The notes beneath the pieces were generated by a model. That model made no database searches. It saw nothing but the letters and a program-made list of their open reading frames with translations, and was not told where the DNA came from. Positions 15,031 to 23,400 of a stretch of 24,680 bases of DNA are shown piece by piece. The DNA lies in assembly GCA_964644025.1 (NCBI GenBank), contig CAZXVW010000042.1:1-24680 (forward strand), written 5' to 3'. The stretch is from CAZXVW01 sp964644025. Lineage in GTDB: Bacteria > Acidobacteriota > Terriglobia > Bryobacterales > Bryobacteraceae. Positions within the stretch are counted from its first letter, which is position 1. The number at the start of each line of letters is the position of its first letter. The position numbers and the translations under genes were made by a program.

Positions 15031-16375
15031 GAAAGGTAGCTTGCGCCAGGATGTACACATCATTGGGGGCGGATTGGCCGGCTGCGAAGCCGCCTGGCAG
15101 GTTGCCCGGGCCGGCCTGCCGGTGGTCGTTCACGAAATGCGTCCCACCCGGCCGACGCCCGCGCACCGTACCGGCCGCCTGGCGGAGCTGGTCTGCAGCA
15201 ACTCGCTCAAGAGCGAATCCGAAAACACCGCTCCCTGGCTCCTCAAGCAGGAGTTGCGCCGGCTGGGCTCCCTGCTGCTCGGCATCGCCGACCGCGCCCG
15301 TGTGCCCGGAGGCCAGGCCCTCACCGTCGATCGGGACCTGTTCGCCAGTGAGGTCACCCGGACCATCACCTCCCATCCCGCCATCGTGCTCCGCCGCGAG
15401 GAGGTGACCGCCATCCCGGACGACGCCGTCGTCATCGTTGCTACCGGGCCGCTCACCTCCGGCGCCTTCGCTGACGAGATCGCCCGCCTCACCGGATCCC
15501 GGCAGTTGTTTTTCTACGACAGCATCAGCCCTATCATCGACGCCGCGTCGATTGATACCTCCGTAGCCTTCCGGGCTTCCCGTTACGGCAAGTCCCTGGA
15601 CGGTGGCGGCGATTATCTCAACTGCCCCTTCAACGAAGAGCAATACAACCGGTTCGTCGATGCCCTGCTGGCCGCTGAGGCGCATGAGCCGCACATTCCG
15701 GACGACATCCCGTATTTCGAAGCCTGCCTCCCTATCGAGGAACTGGTCCGGCGCGGGCGGGATACGCTGCGGTTCGGCCCGTTGAAGCCCGTCGGCTTGA
15801 TTGATCCCCGCACCGGACGCCGTCCGTACGCGGTGGCACAGCTGCGGCAGGAGAATTTGCGGGCCGACAGCTACAATCTGGTTGGCTTCCAGAACCATCT
15901 CCGCTACGGCGAACAGGCCCGCGTTTTTCGCCTCATCCCGGGGCTGGAGCGAGCCGAGTTCCTGCGCTTCGGCCAGATCCACCGGAACACCTACATCAAC
16001 GCCCCCGCGCTGCTGACGCCGGCGCTGGAGCTGCGGCGGGAGCCGCGCATCTTCTTCGCCGGTCAAATTTCCGGCGTGGAAGGCTACGTGGAGGCCATCG
16101 CCACCGGCCTGGTGGCGGGCCGCAACGCCGCCTTGCGGGCGCGTGGCCAGCCCGGGCGCCTCATGCCCCGGGAGACCGCGCTCGGCTCGTTGTGCCACTA
16201 CGCCTCGGCCGCCGACCCCCGCAACTATCAACCGGCCAACATGACCTTCGATCTGCTGCCGCCCCTTGATGAAGAAACCCGGCGCCGCCTGCGCCATGAC
16301 AAGCGCGCCCGGAAAGCCGAGCTTTGCCGCCGCGCCCTGGCCGCACTGGAGAAGTGGCTGTCCGCCGATGTCTGA
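15029..16375 (+). CDS. trmFO: TrmFO, folate-dependent tRNA m5U54 methyltransferase
   Basis: 448 residues from ATG 15029; a TTG at 15041 (MRQDVHIIGGG) with GAAAGG upstream is an alternative start. The FAD-binding motif IIGGGLAGCEAAW opens the protein, followed by EMRP and the catalytic region ELVCSNSLKSESENTAPWLLKQEL with Cys56. The second Cys233 lies in FEACLPIEEL. GVEGYVEAIATGL and the C-terminal NYQPANMTFDLLPPL motif complete the family pattern. TrmFO methylates U54 in the tRNA T-loop using methylenetetrahydrofolate and FADH2, unlike SAM-dependent TrmA. Its last 8 bases overlap xerC, the order seen in B. subtilis (trmFO-xerC/codV). Confidence 0.96.
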   Translation: MKGSLRQDVHIIGGGLAGCEAAWQVARAGLPVVVHEMRPTRPTPAHRTGRLAELVCSNSLKSESENTAPWLLKQELRRLGSLLLGIADRARVPGGQALTVDRDLFASEVTRTITSHPAIVLRREEVTAIPDDAVVIVATGPLTSGAFADEIARLTGSRQLFFYDSISPIIDAASIDTSVAFRASRYGKSLDGGGDYLNCPFNEEQYNRFVDALLAAEAHEPHIPDDIPYFEACLPIEELVRRGRDTLRFGPLKPVGLIDPRTGRRPYAVAQLRQENLRADSYNLVGFQNHLRYGEQARVFRLIPGLERAEFLRFGQIHRNTYINAPALLTPALELRREPRIFFAGQISGVEGYVEAIATGLVAGRNAALRARGQPGRLMPRETALGSLCHYASAADPRNYQPANMTFDLLPPLDEETRRRLRHDKRARKAELCRRALAALEKWLSADV

Positions 16376-17264
16376 ACTCGAACGCCAGATCCGCCGGTAC
16401 CTCGACGAGCTGCGGCGCGAAAATGCGTCCGAACACACAATCCGCAGCTACGGCGCGGACCTCCGCCAGTTTCTCGCCTATTTCACTCCCCCGGACGGCG
16501 AGCCGGCGCCTCCCGACGACATCGACACGCTCGCCATCCGGGAGTGGCTCGGCGATCTCTACCGCGCCGGGCTCGCGGCGGTCACCATCCGCCGGAAGCT
16601 GGCCGCGGTGCGCTCTTTCTTCCGCTTCCTGGTTCGCGACGGTGTTCTCGCCCTCAACCGGGCGAAACTCGTCGGCACGCCCAAGACCCCTAAAACCGTG
16701 CCCCGGGTAATGAGCGCCGAACAAACTAACCGCCTCCTGGACCAGGTGGGCGAAAAGGACCTGAAACGGGCACATCCGCGCCGGGATCTCGCGATGCTGG
16801 AACTGCTGTACGGCTGCGGCCTCCGCGTCAGTGAACTGGTAGGCCTGAACCTCGCCGATGTTGATCTTTCCGAGCGGTGGCTCCGCGTGCGCGGCAAGGG
16901 CCGGAAGGAACGCGAAGTTCCGTTCCCCGCCAAGGCCGCTGCGGCTATGCAGCGCTATCTGGCCGCGAGAACCGCAGCCCCGGAGGAAACAGCCCTGTTC
17001 GTCAACCATCGCGGCCGCCGGATCTCGGCCCGCGGCGTGCGCGGCATCGTCAAATTTTACGCCACGGTACTGGCTGGCGACGCCTCGATCCATCCCCACA
17101 GCTTCCGCCACGCCTTTGCCACACACCTGCTCAGCGACGGCGCCGACCTGCGCGCCATCCAGGAATTGCTCGGTCACGCGCGCCTGTCCACCACGCAAAA
17201 ATACACCCAGGTTTCCCTCACCGAGCTGATGGCCATCTATGACAGAACGCACCCGAAGGCCTGA
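16368..17264 (+). CDS. xerC: XerC/XerD-type tyrosine recombinase
   Basis: 298 residues, normal for Xer proteins. The N-terminal core-binding domain (IRRYLDELRRENASEHTIRSYGADLRQFLAYF) is followed by the catalytic domain. The catalytic residues are all present: Arg153 (CGLRVSEL), Lys177 (GKGRKEREVPF), His244-x2-Arg247 (HSFRHAFATHLL), His270 (LGHARLSTTQKYT) and Tyr279. Xer recombinases resolve chromosome dimers at dif. Whether this is the XerC or XerD partner cannot be told from sequence alone; the position after trmFO favours XerC. The ATG lies within the end of trmFO with a 8-base overlap, indicating translational coupling. The B. subtilis neighbours clpQ/clpY do not follow here. No dif-like site was recognised. 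Confidence 0.94.
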   Translation: MSELERQIRRYLDELRRENASEHTIRSYGADLRQFLAYFTPPDGEPAPPDDIDTLAIREWLGDLYRAGLAAVTIRRKLAAVRSFFRFLVRDGVLALNRAKLVGTPKTPKTVPRVMSAEQTNRLLDQVGEKDLKRAHPRRDLAMLELLYGCGLRVSELVGLNLADVDLSERWLRVRGKGRKEREVPFPAKAAAAMQRYLAARTAAPEETALFVNHRGRRISARGVRGIVKFYATVLAGDASIHPHSFRHAFATHLLSDGADLRAIQELLGHARLSTTQKYTQVSLTELMAIYDRTHPKA

Positions 17265-17303
17265 GCGCCGGCACGAACGCGCCCACCCCCCTTCGAGGGG
17301 CGC

Positions 17304-17309
17304 TACAAT
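17304..17309 (+). promoter_or_regulatory. TACAAT -10-like box before the Tat lipoprotein gene
   Basis: TACAAT (5 of 6) ends 8 bases before the GTG at 17318. Initiation at the usual distance would coincide with the start codon, suggesting a leaderless message. The gap contains no well-placed ribosome binding site. No -35 is seen. Confidence 0.3.
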
Positions 17310-17317
17310 CAGCTTTG

Positions 17318-18226
17318 GTGAGTAACCCGAACCGCCGCGATTTCCTCGTCGCGCTGGGCGGCCTGGGCCTGAACGCCTGCACGATGCCGCCCGAAATGGC
17401 CGGTCCGGGCGCCGCTCCCAAAAAGGTGCTGGTCGGCGCCCACCCCTGGGTCTACGCCGCCACGCGCCCGCATCACGATATCTACGATATCCTCGACCGC
17501 ATCTTCGCCGACATGGCCTACGCCGGGATGGACTTCATCGAACTGATGCACACGGCCCTGGAGCCGGACGAGGCCGTGGATCGCATCGGCAGCCTCTCGA
17601 CCAGCCACGCTCTCCCGGTCATCGGGACCTCCTACTCCGCTCCCATGTGGAACCGTGCCGAACACGGGCGGATTTTCGAATACGCCGATCGCATGATCGA
17701 GAGGCTTTCGCGCCTCGGCGCCCGCCTCATCGGCGCTTCCGTCGGCAACGCGGGTCACGTGAAGACCGAAGAGGAACTCGACGCCCAGGCGGACATCCTG
17801 CGCCGGATCATTTATCGCGCCCAGATTCACGGCATCGTGCTCAACCTGCACAACCATACTTACGAAGTCGAAAACAATGAGCACGATCTCCGCGGCACGC
17901 TCGCCAGGATCCCCGGCGTCAAGCTCGGCCCGGACATCGACTGGCTGGTCGCCGCCGGCGAGGACCCGGTGGATTTCATTAACCGCCACGGCGAACACAT
18001 CGTCTACGCCCACCTCCGTGACCGCAGCGAGGAGGGCGTCTGGACGGAAGCCATGGGCGAGGGGGCAATCGATTACGCCGCCGTTGGTGCGGCGCTGCGG
18101 CGGTTCAACTTCTCTGGCGACCTGGCCATTGAACTGGCCTATCCGCCGGGGTTTCATCCGAGCCGGCCGCTGCGCGAAAACCTCAAGATCAGCCGCGACT
18201 ACGTCAGGCGGGTGATGGGCTACTGA
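17318..18226 (+). CDS. Tat lipoprotein with sugar isomerase/epimerase-like TIM barrel
   Basis: 302 residues from GTG 17318 (a TTG at 17315 is equally possible by frame). The N-terminus MSNPNRRDFLVALGGLGLNAC has a twin-arginine motif (Arg6-Arg7) and a lipobox LNAC with Cys21, so it is probably a lipid-anchored protein exported folded. The rest matches the xylose isomerase-like/AP endonuclease 2 barrel: YAGMDFIELMHTALE, NLHNHTYEVENNEHDLRG, KLGPDIDWLVAAGEDP and HIVYAHLRDR, with His, Asp and Glu candidates for metal binding. Such proteins often act with Gfo/Idh/MocA oxidoreductases on sugars. Here an exported oxidoreductase lies 2.4 kb away on the other strand. The substrate cannot be inferred. 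Confidence 0.84.
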   Translation: MSNPNRRDFLVALGGLGLNACTMPPEMAGPGAAPKKVLVGAHPWVYAATRPHHDIYDILDRIFADMAYAGMDFIELMHTALEPDEAVDRIGSLSTSHALPVIGTSYSAPMWNRAEHGRIFEYADRMIERLSRLGARLIGASVGNAGHVKTEEELDAQADILRRIIYRAQIHGIVLNLHNHTYEVENNEHDLRGTLARIPGVKLGPDIDWLVAAGEDPVDFINRHGEHIVYAHLRDRSEEGVWTEAMGEGAIDYAAVGAALRRFNFSGDLAIELAYPPGFHPSRPLRENLKISRDYVRRVMGY

Positions 18227-18420
18227 GCAGAGCCGCCGATCGCCCTGGCTCCCCCGGAGCACTTCCCGGCCGGGCGCGCCGAATTCCGAGTCACAACGTC
18301 TCGCGCCTTGCCCGATCAGTCACAAGCGATTGAAATGCCAGAGCTTATCCTGACGCGTATTATCACCGTCTCCTCGCCTCACCGCTCTCCGGTGGTCTAC
18401 TGAATACAGGACAGGTGAAT

Positions 18421-19872
18421 ATGCGGACGATTCGCTACATCGCTCTCTCGGATCTCCATCTCGGCGAAAACAACAGCCTCCTCACGCGCGTCGACAGCGC
18501 GGGCCGCACTGATCCATCCTCACCCTCCCGAACGATGGAGAAGCTGACTGCCTGCATCCGGACGCTGGTGGAAAGCAATCCCCCAGACGCGGAGAAACCC
18601 GCGCTGATCCTGAACGGTGACATTCTGGAACTCGCGCTCGCCACCATGGACCAGGCGCTGGCGGTTTTCGGCCACTTCCTTCGGTTGCTCCTGGAACCCG
18701 GCAACCTGTTCAGCGAGATCATCCACATCCCGGGCAACCACGATCATCATCTTTGGGAAACGGCCCGGGAAACCCAGTACCGCAACTACATCGCCCGGCT
18801 GCCCGAAGGCGCGAAGCCGGAGACGCCGTGGCATACGACCAAGATCGTCATGGACATGCACGGCGAGGACCGGCTGGTGAGCGATCTGCTGACAGCGGCC
18901 GCCCGGCGGCTGGCCGGTCTCGGAGACCGCGCCCCGGAGATTCTCGTAGCCTACCCCAACTACGGAGTTCTGGCCGCAACCGGCGATGGCACACGCTCCG
19001 CCCTCTTCCACCACGGACACTTCCTCGAGGATATGTACGCGGCGATGTCATTCGCCACCACGTACGTCAATCCGGAATACCGCTTTCCCCAGGATGTGTA
19101 CACGCTCGAGCAGGAGAATTTCGCCTGGATTGACTTCTTCTGGTCCGCCATGGGCCGCTCCGGCCAGGTCGGCGGCAACATCGAGCAACTGTATGAAGTC
19201 ACCCGCGACGGCCGCCGTCTGCGCGCGGTCACGGACCGGCTGGCAAAGACCATTGCCGGCCGGCACGACATCCCGCTACTCTGGCCCGACAAGACCGAGG
19301 AATTCGTCCTCAAGCACCTGTTCCGGCTCCTGGTCAAGAGAGTCACGCGCGCCCAGGAAAGACAGACAACGCGCCGGCTGAAACCGCAGTGGCCGCTCAG
19401 CAAGAAGGTGAACGAGAATCTCAACCGGTACCTGAATGATTACGTGGCCAGGCAATGGAGTGGAGAAGGCAACCCAGCCGCCGATCGAGTTACTTTCATC
19501 TTCGGCCATACGCACAAGCCATTCCAGGGGATGCTTGGGCACACCGCGCTGCTGAATACCGGTGGCTGGGTCGTCGAATCCCCGAAGCCGGAACCGTTGC
19601 GGGGCGCTGCCATGGTTCTGCTCGACGACCGCCTGGAAGCGGTCAACCTCCGGCTGTACAACGAGGGCGACTATGGCGTCCGCGTGGAAGCGGCCGCCGG
19701 TGCCCCAAGCGAACTTGCCGGCCAGGTGGAGGCCCTGATCCAGGCGGATCCGCGGCCCTGGCGCGCCTTCGCAAACACGGTGAAACAGGAAGCCCGAAGG
19801 CACATGAACCTGCTAAAGACCCGGGGCGGCGCCGTCACGGGCCATCGTCATGACTCTGGCGGCTCTGCTTGA
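18421..19872 (+). CDS. Calcineurin-like metallophosphoesterase
   Basis: 483 residues from the ATG at 18421, with ACAGGTGA upstream; a GTG at 18415 is in frame but lies within that site. The five metal-binding motifs are in order: SDLHLGE (Asp11, His13), LNGDILELA, PGNHDHHLW, FHHGHF and FGHTHKPFQG. The rest, including the long helical segment around LKHLFRLLVKRVTRAQERQTTRR, is specific to this protein. No signal peptide is present, so a cytoplasmic enzyme is likely. The superfamily cleaves phosphomonoesters or diesters; the substrate is unknown. Its 3' end overlaps the convergent arfB by 38 bases. Confidence 0.9.
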   Translation: MRTIRYIALSDLHLGENNSLLTRVDSAGRTDPSSPSRTMEKLTACIRTLVESNPPDAEKPALILNGDILELALATMDQALAVFGHFLRLLLEPGNLFSEIIHIPGNHDHHLWETARETQYRNYIARLPEGAKPETPWHTTKIVMDMHGEDRLVSDLLTAAARRLAGLGDRAPEILVAYPNYGVLAATGDGTRSALFHHGHFLEDMYAAMSFATTYVNPEYRFPQDVYTLEQENFAWIDFFWSAMGRSGQVGGNIEQLYEVTRDGRRLRAVTDRLAKTIAGRHDIPLLWPDKTEEFVLKHLFRLLVKRVTRAQERQTTRRLKPQWPLSKKVNENLNRYLNDYVARQWSGEGNPAADRVTFIFGHTHKPFQGMLGHTALLNTGGWVVESPKPEPLRGAAMVLLDDRLEAVNLRLYNEGDYGVRVEAAAGAPSELAGQVEALIQADPRPWRAFANTVKQEARRHMNLLKTRGGAVTGHRHDSGGSA

Positions 19873-20263
19873 GCCGGCTCCGTTCTTTCTTTTCTCGCAA
19901 GCGGCGTTCTACGGACTGTCTGGTAGGCTTCGTCGGCCGCCGCGGCTTCGGCCTCTCGAGCGCCCACGCCACCAGCCGCGCCAGCTTCGCCGCCGCATCG
20001 GCCCGGTTGCGTACCTGATCGCGGGTCCGCTCCGAAGTCACGATCAGATCGCCTTCCGACGTCAGCCGCCGCGCCAGCCGCTGCAAGACGCGCTCCCGCT
20101 CCTCGGCCCCCAGCGCCGAACTCCGGGCCGGCTTCCACCGCAGCTCCACCTTGGTTTCTACCTTATTGACGTTCTGCCCGCCCGGGCCCCCGGAGCGGGC
20201 AAAGCTTACCCGCACCTCCCGCGCTGGTATGATAAGTCCGTTTTTCACCACCAGGTCTTCCAT
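19835..20263 (-). CDS. arfB: ArfB, alternative ribosome-rescue peptidyl-tRNA hydrolase
   Basis: 142 residues from the ATG at 20263, preceded by GAGGT at a workable distance; E. coli ArfB has 140. The catalytic domain has SFARSGGPGGQNVNKVETKVELRW, with the GGQ tripeptide at 28-30, as in release factors. The C-terminal tail from about residue 100 is strongly basic and disordered (RRPTKPTRQSVERRLREKKERSRLKQSR). In the family this tail enters the empty mRNA channel of a stalled ribosome while GGQ releases the peptide. A release factor 2-like protein is excluded by length and domain content. Confidence 0.95.
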   Translation of the reverse strand: MEDLVVKNGLIIPAREVRVSFARSGGPGGQNVNKVETKVELRWKPARSSALGAEERERVLQRLARRLTSEGDLIVTSERTRDQVRNRADAAAKLARLVAWALERPKPRRPTKPTRQSVERRLREKKERSRLKQSRQSHDDGP

Positions 20264-20377
20264 CGCCGGACCTCGCGCCAACACAGAGAAAACGGCAAAC
20301 GATATTCTCTCAGCTTATGCCCTGGATCACTCCCGGTGTTAACAGCCTCAACACAGAACACATGCAATCTTTTGTGG

Positions 20378-20392
20378 CTTTGCGCCTTTGCG
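20378..20392. repeat. Tandem CTTTGCG motif, dispersed-repeat-like
   Basis: Two copies of CTTTGCG separated by one C (8-base period) lie in the gap between arfB and the TonB receptor gene. The surroundings also contain ACACAGAG (20281) and ACACAGAACAC (20351). The reverse complement, GCAAAGGCGCAAAG-like, resembles a short element I remember from intergenic regions of diverse bacteria; not verified. Confidence 0.35.
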
Positions 20393-20400
20393 TGCTCCTG

Positions 20401-20433
20401 TAGACAAGAAGGCCGCCCTCCAGGAGGGCGGCC
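20401..20433 (-). terminator. Terminator of the TonB-dependent receptor gene
   Basis: Bases 20411-20433 form a perfect 10-bp GC stem (GGCCGCCCTC / GAGGGCGGCC) with a three-base loop, 32 bases after the stop at 20466. On the minus strand it is followed by TTCTTGTCT, a broken T-tract. A smaller stem with TTTTT lies just before it. The hairpin may also shield arfB. Confidence 0.75.
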
Positions 20434-20465
20434 AGAGTGAAAAAGGAGGTTGACTCCCAGCCGGA

Positions 20466-23400
20466 TCAATAATACAGCTTCAAGGCAAGTTGGATGACCC
20501 GCGCGGGGAACGAGGCGGTAATCACGCCGAAGTTCGGCCGTCCGAACTGTGCCGCACCGCCGGTCGGATCCCGGAAGTTCGTCCGGTTGAACGCGTTGAA
20601 CATCTCCGTTCGGAACTGCAAGCGGAACCGCTCGTTGATCGGGAAGTTCTTCAGGATCGAGATGTCCCATATGTAATAGCCTGGTCCACGAACGTCAGGC
20701 AGGAACCGGCCGGAGTTCCCGTAGCTGTATGGCGGCGGATCCGCGAAAGCCGCCTGGTTGAACCAGCCGTCGATCCGCTCGTATCGGCTGCCTTCGCTGG
20801 CGGCCGGCAGCCCGGTCCGGTCCGGCCGCTGAATGCCGCCGAAGTTGTGCAGGTTATTGAAGCGGGACCGAACCGTCAGTGGCAGCCCCGTCTGTGCAGT
20901 GATGATCCCGTTGACCACCCAGCCGCCGAACACCTGGTTGGTCCAGCCCGGTTCGGTCAGGAACATTTTATTCACCCCGAACGGTAGCTCGTACTGGAAG
21001 TTGGCTACCATCCGGTGGGATACGTCCGTGCCGGAAACCGACTTGTTCCACCAGCGCTGGTAATTGTTCGTCCAGCTCGGGTTCTCATTGCCGAGCCAGG
21101 TGCCGGAAATCATCGAAATGTCATCGATGAGCTTCGACCACGTGTAAGTAACCAGGAACTGCAAACCGTTGGAGTAACGCTTGCGGAACTTCGTCTGCAG
21201 AGCATGATAGCTCGAATGGGCGAAGGTGCCGAACATCTGGTTGAGTCCGGTCAGGTGCGGGTACGGCCGCAGCAGTTGCCCGTAAGTCGTGGTCTTCTTC
21301 CCCATGCCGCTCGCCGCCGGAAGAATTCCATAGAACGGGTTGCTCACCTTACCGGTCAACTGGTCGCCAAGCGAGAGCAACTGGTCGGGCAACTGGTTGA
21401 GCTGGGTGCCCGGGACCATCAAGTTGACGCCGGCATTGCCCGCGTAAGCGATGTCGAACAGCATCTGGTGGGGCAGCTCGTACTGGATGTTGAAATTCCA
21501 CTGGACGTTGTATGGCATCACGTCATCCCGCGAATTGATGCTGATGCTATCCCCCACAAATGTCATCAGCCCATCGGCGCCGTTTTTCGGGTAGTTGAAC
21601 CCGTCCGGCCAGGGATCTGAGAGCGTGGCATAGGGTGTCCGTCCGCCGTCGATGCTCGACGAAATGTTGGTGATGGCGTTGTAACTCAAGGCGCCGGCCT
21701 GTGTCGTGTTGGGGCCGTGCCCGGTGGTCGGCGCAAAGAAAACCCCGAAGCCCGAACGGATCACCATCTTGTCGGTGACTTTGTAGGCCAGCCCGATGCG
21801 CGGCGCGAAATTCACCCAGTCCAGGTCCTTGATACCCCGGGGCGCTCCGTCCCGGTTAGCAAACCGGATCCCACCGTAAAAGTCGCCGTAACCGGGAACC
21901 TGGAGCGGGAGCTTGCACTCCGAACACCAGGACGATGCCCGGTCCCATTTTTCGGTCAGCGGCCAGTCCGCCTCCCAGCGGAGGCCAAGGTTCAGGGTGA
22001 ATTTGTTGGTGACGCGCCAGTCGTCCTGGATGAACAGGGCGGCGTAGGGCACCTGTTCGGACAGTGCCGGCTCAAACCGCATTTGGCCGCCCGACGGCAG
22101 GCCGAGCAGCATGGAAGCGATCGCGTCGCCGCCGCCGCCTTTGTTATAGATCTTGCGCGTCCAGCCTTCACTGAAGCTGTACCGGCCCCCGGGGTTGACG
22201 GCACGGAAATTCGATACCCGGTCCAGGCGGTAGACTCCGCCGAACTTCAGCGTATGGTTCCCTACCAGCTTGGAAGCGTCACCCTGCCAAGTGTACGTCT
22301 TGAACTTGTTCCCAATAATCCACCAGGCGTTAGCACCCAACTGGCTGTAACCGGATGGCGTCACCAGCGGAAAGATGTCATATTGGGTAGCCTCATCCAC
22401 GTAGCTCGGCAGGCCGAGTTCACTGGAAATCCCCGGCACCCGTGGCGTCTCCCGGGGGTTCGCGAAGTAGCCGTAACCGAAATTGCCGTGCAGCACCCAA
22501 CCGCCGATCATGTACGTATCGTCGAGGGTGGCCGACCGGTTGCGTTGCCCGTTCCACCCGATATTGATCCCCCCCGGCGTTCCGTAACGATTCGGCTGGG
22601 GACTGTTTCGCGTCAGCCAGGAGAACCGGCCGAACAGGTTTTGCCGTTCAGAAATCCGGCGGTCCACTTTTACCGAGAAGTTGTCGCTGCGAGTCTGGCT
22701 CCCCATGGTGGAATAGAAGTTGTTCGTTACCGCTCCCGGCACGTTCGGCGTCGGGTAATTCGCCAGGAAGTTCTGCGCCACCGGATGGATGCGATCCTTC
22801 GGAATCCTCTGGTTGGGAAACGGCTGGCGGACGCCGGAGGAATCAATGGTCAGCGGGTCGTAAATCGTATCACTGATCTCGCTGAAGTCTCCTTGCTTCA
22901 TCTTCTCGGTCGGAACCGTGTAGGTGGCCGAGCCGGCGCTTCGGATGCGAATCCCTTCGTAGTTGAGGAAAAAGAACGTGGTCTCACGGGAAGGCGTGAG
23001 CGGCCCCCCGAACGTGAAACCGAACTGGTTATACCGGAAGCCCGATTTCGGCTGCCCGTGACGGTTTTGGAAGAAGCTGTTGGCGTCGAACTTGTCGTTG
23101 CGCAGGAACTCGTACACCACTCCATGAAATTCCCTGGTGCCCGATTTCTGGACGATGTTCACCACTGCCCCGCCCGTGCGGCCGTACTGCGCCGAAAGGT
23201 TGTTCGTCTGCACCTTGAATTCTTGGACTGCGTCCGGCGTCGGAATGTAGGCGGGCTGCTTGTAACCCATCACTTCTTGCGGCGAGCCGTCCACCATGAT
23301 CATGTTCGAGACGTTGCGCCCCCCGTTCGCCGAAAAATTGACCGCGCCGATGCTCATGCCATTGGTGGACGTGCGCGCCTGGCGCATCGGGTTGATCCCC

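Noticed and set aside
14948..16438. Minus-strand open frame of 496 codons opposite trmFO
   Set aside because: trmFO has all family motifs; the opposite frame has no family resemblance.
18330..18363. TTGAAA and TATTAT before the metallophosphoesterase gene
   Set aside because: The spacing is 22 bases, too long for a sigma-70 promoter.
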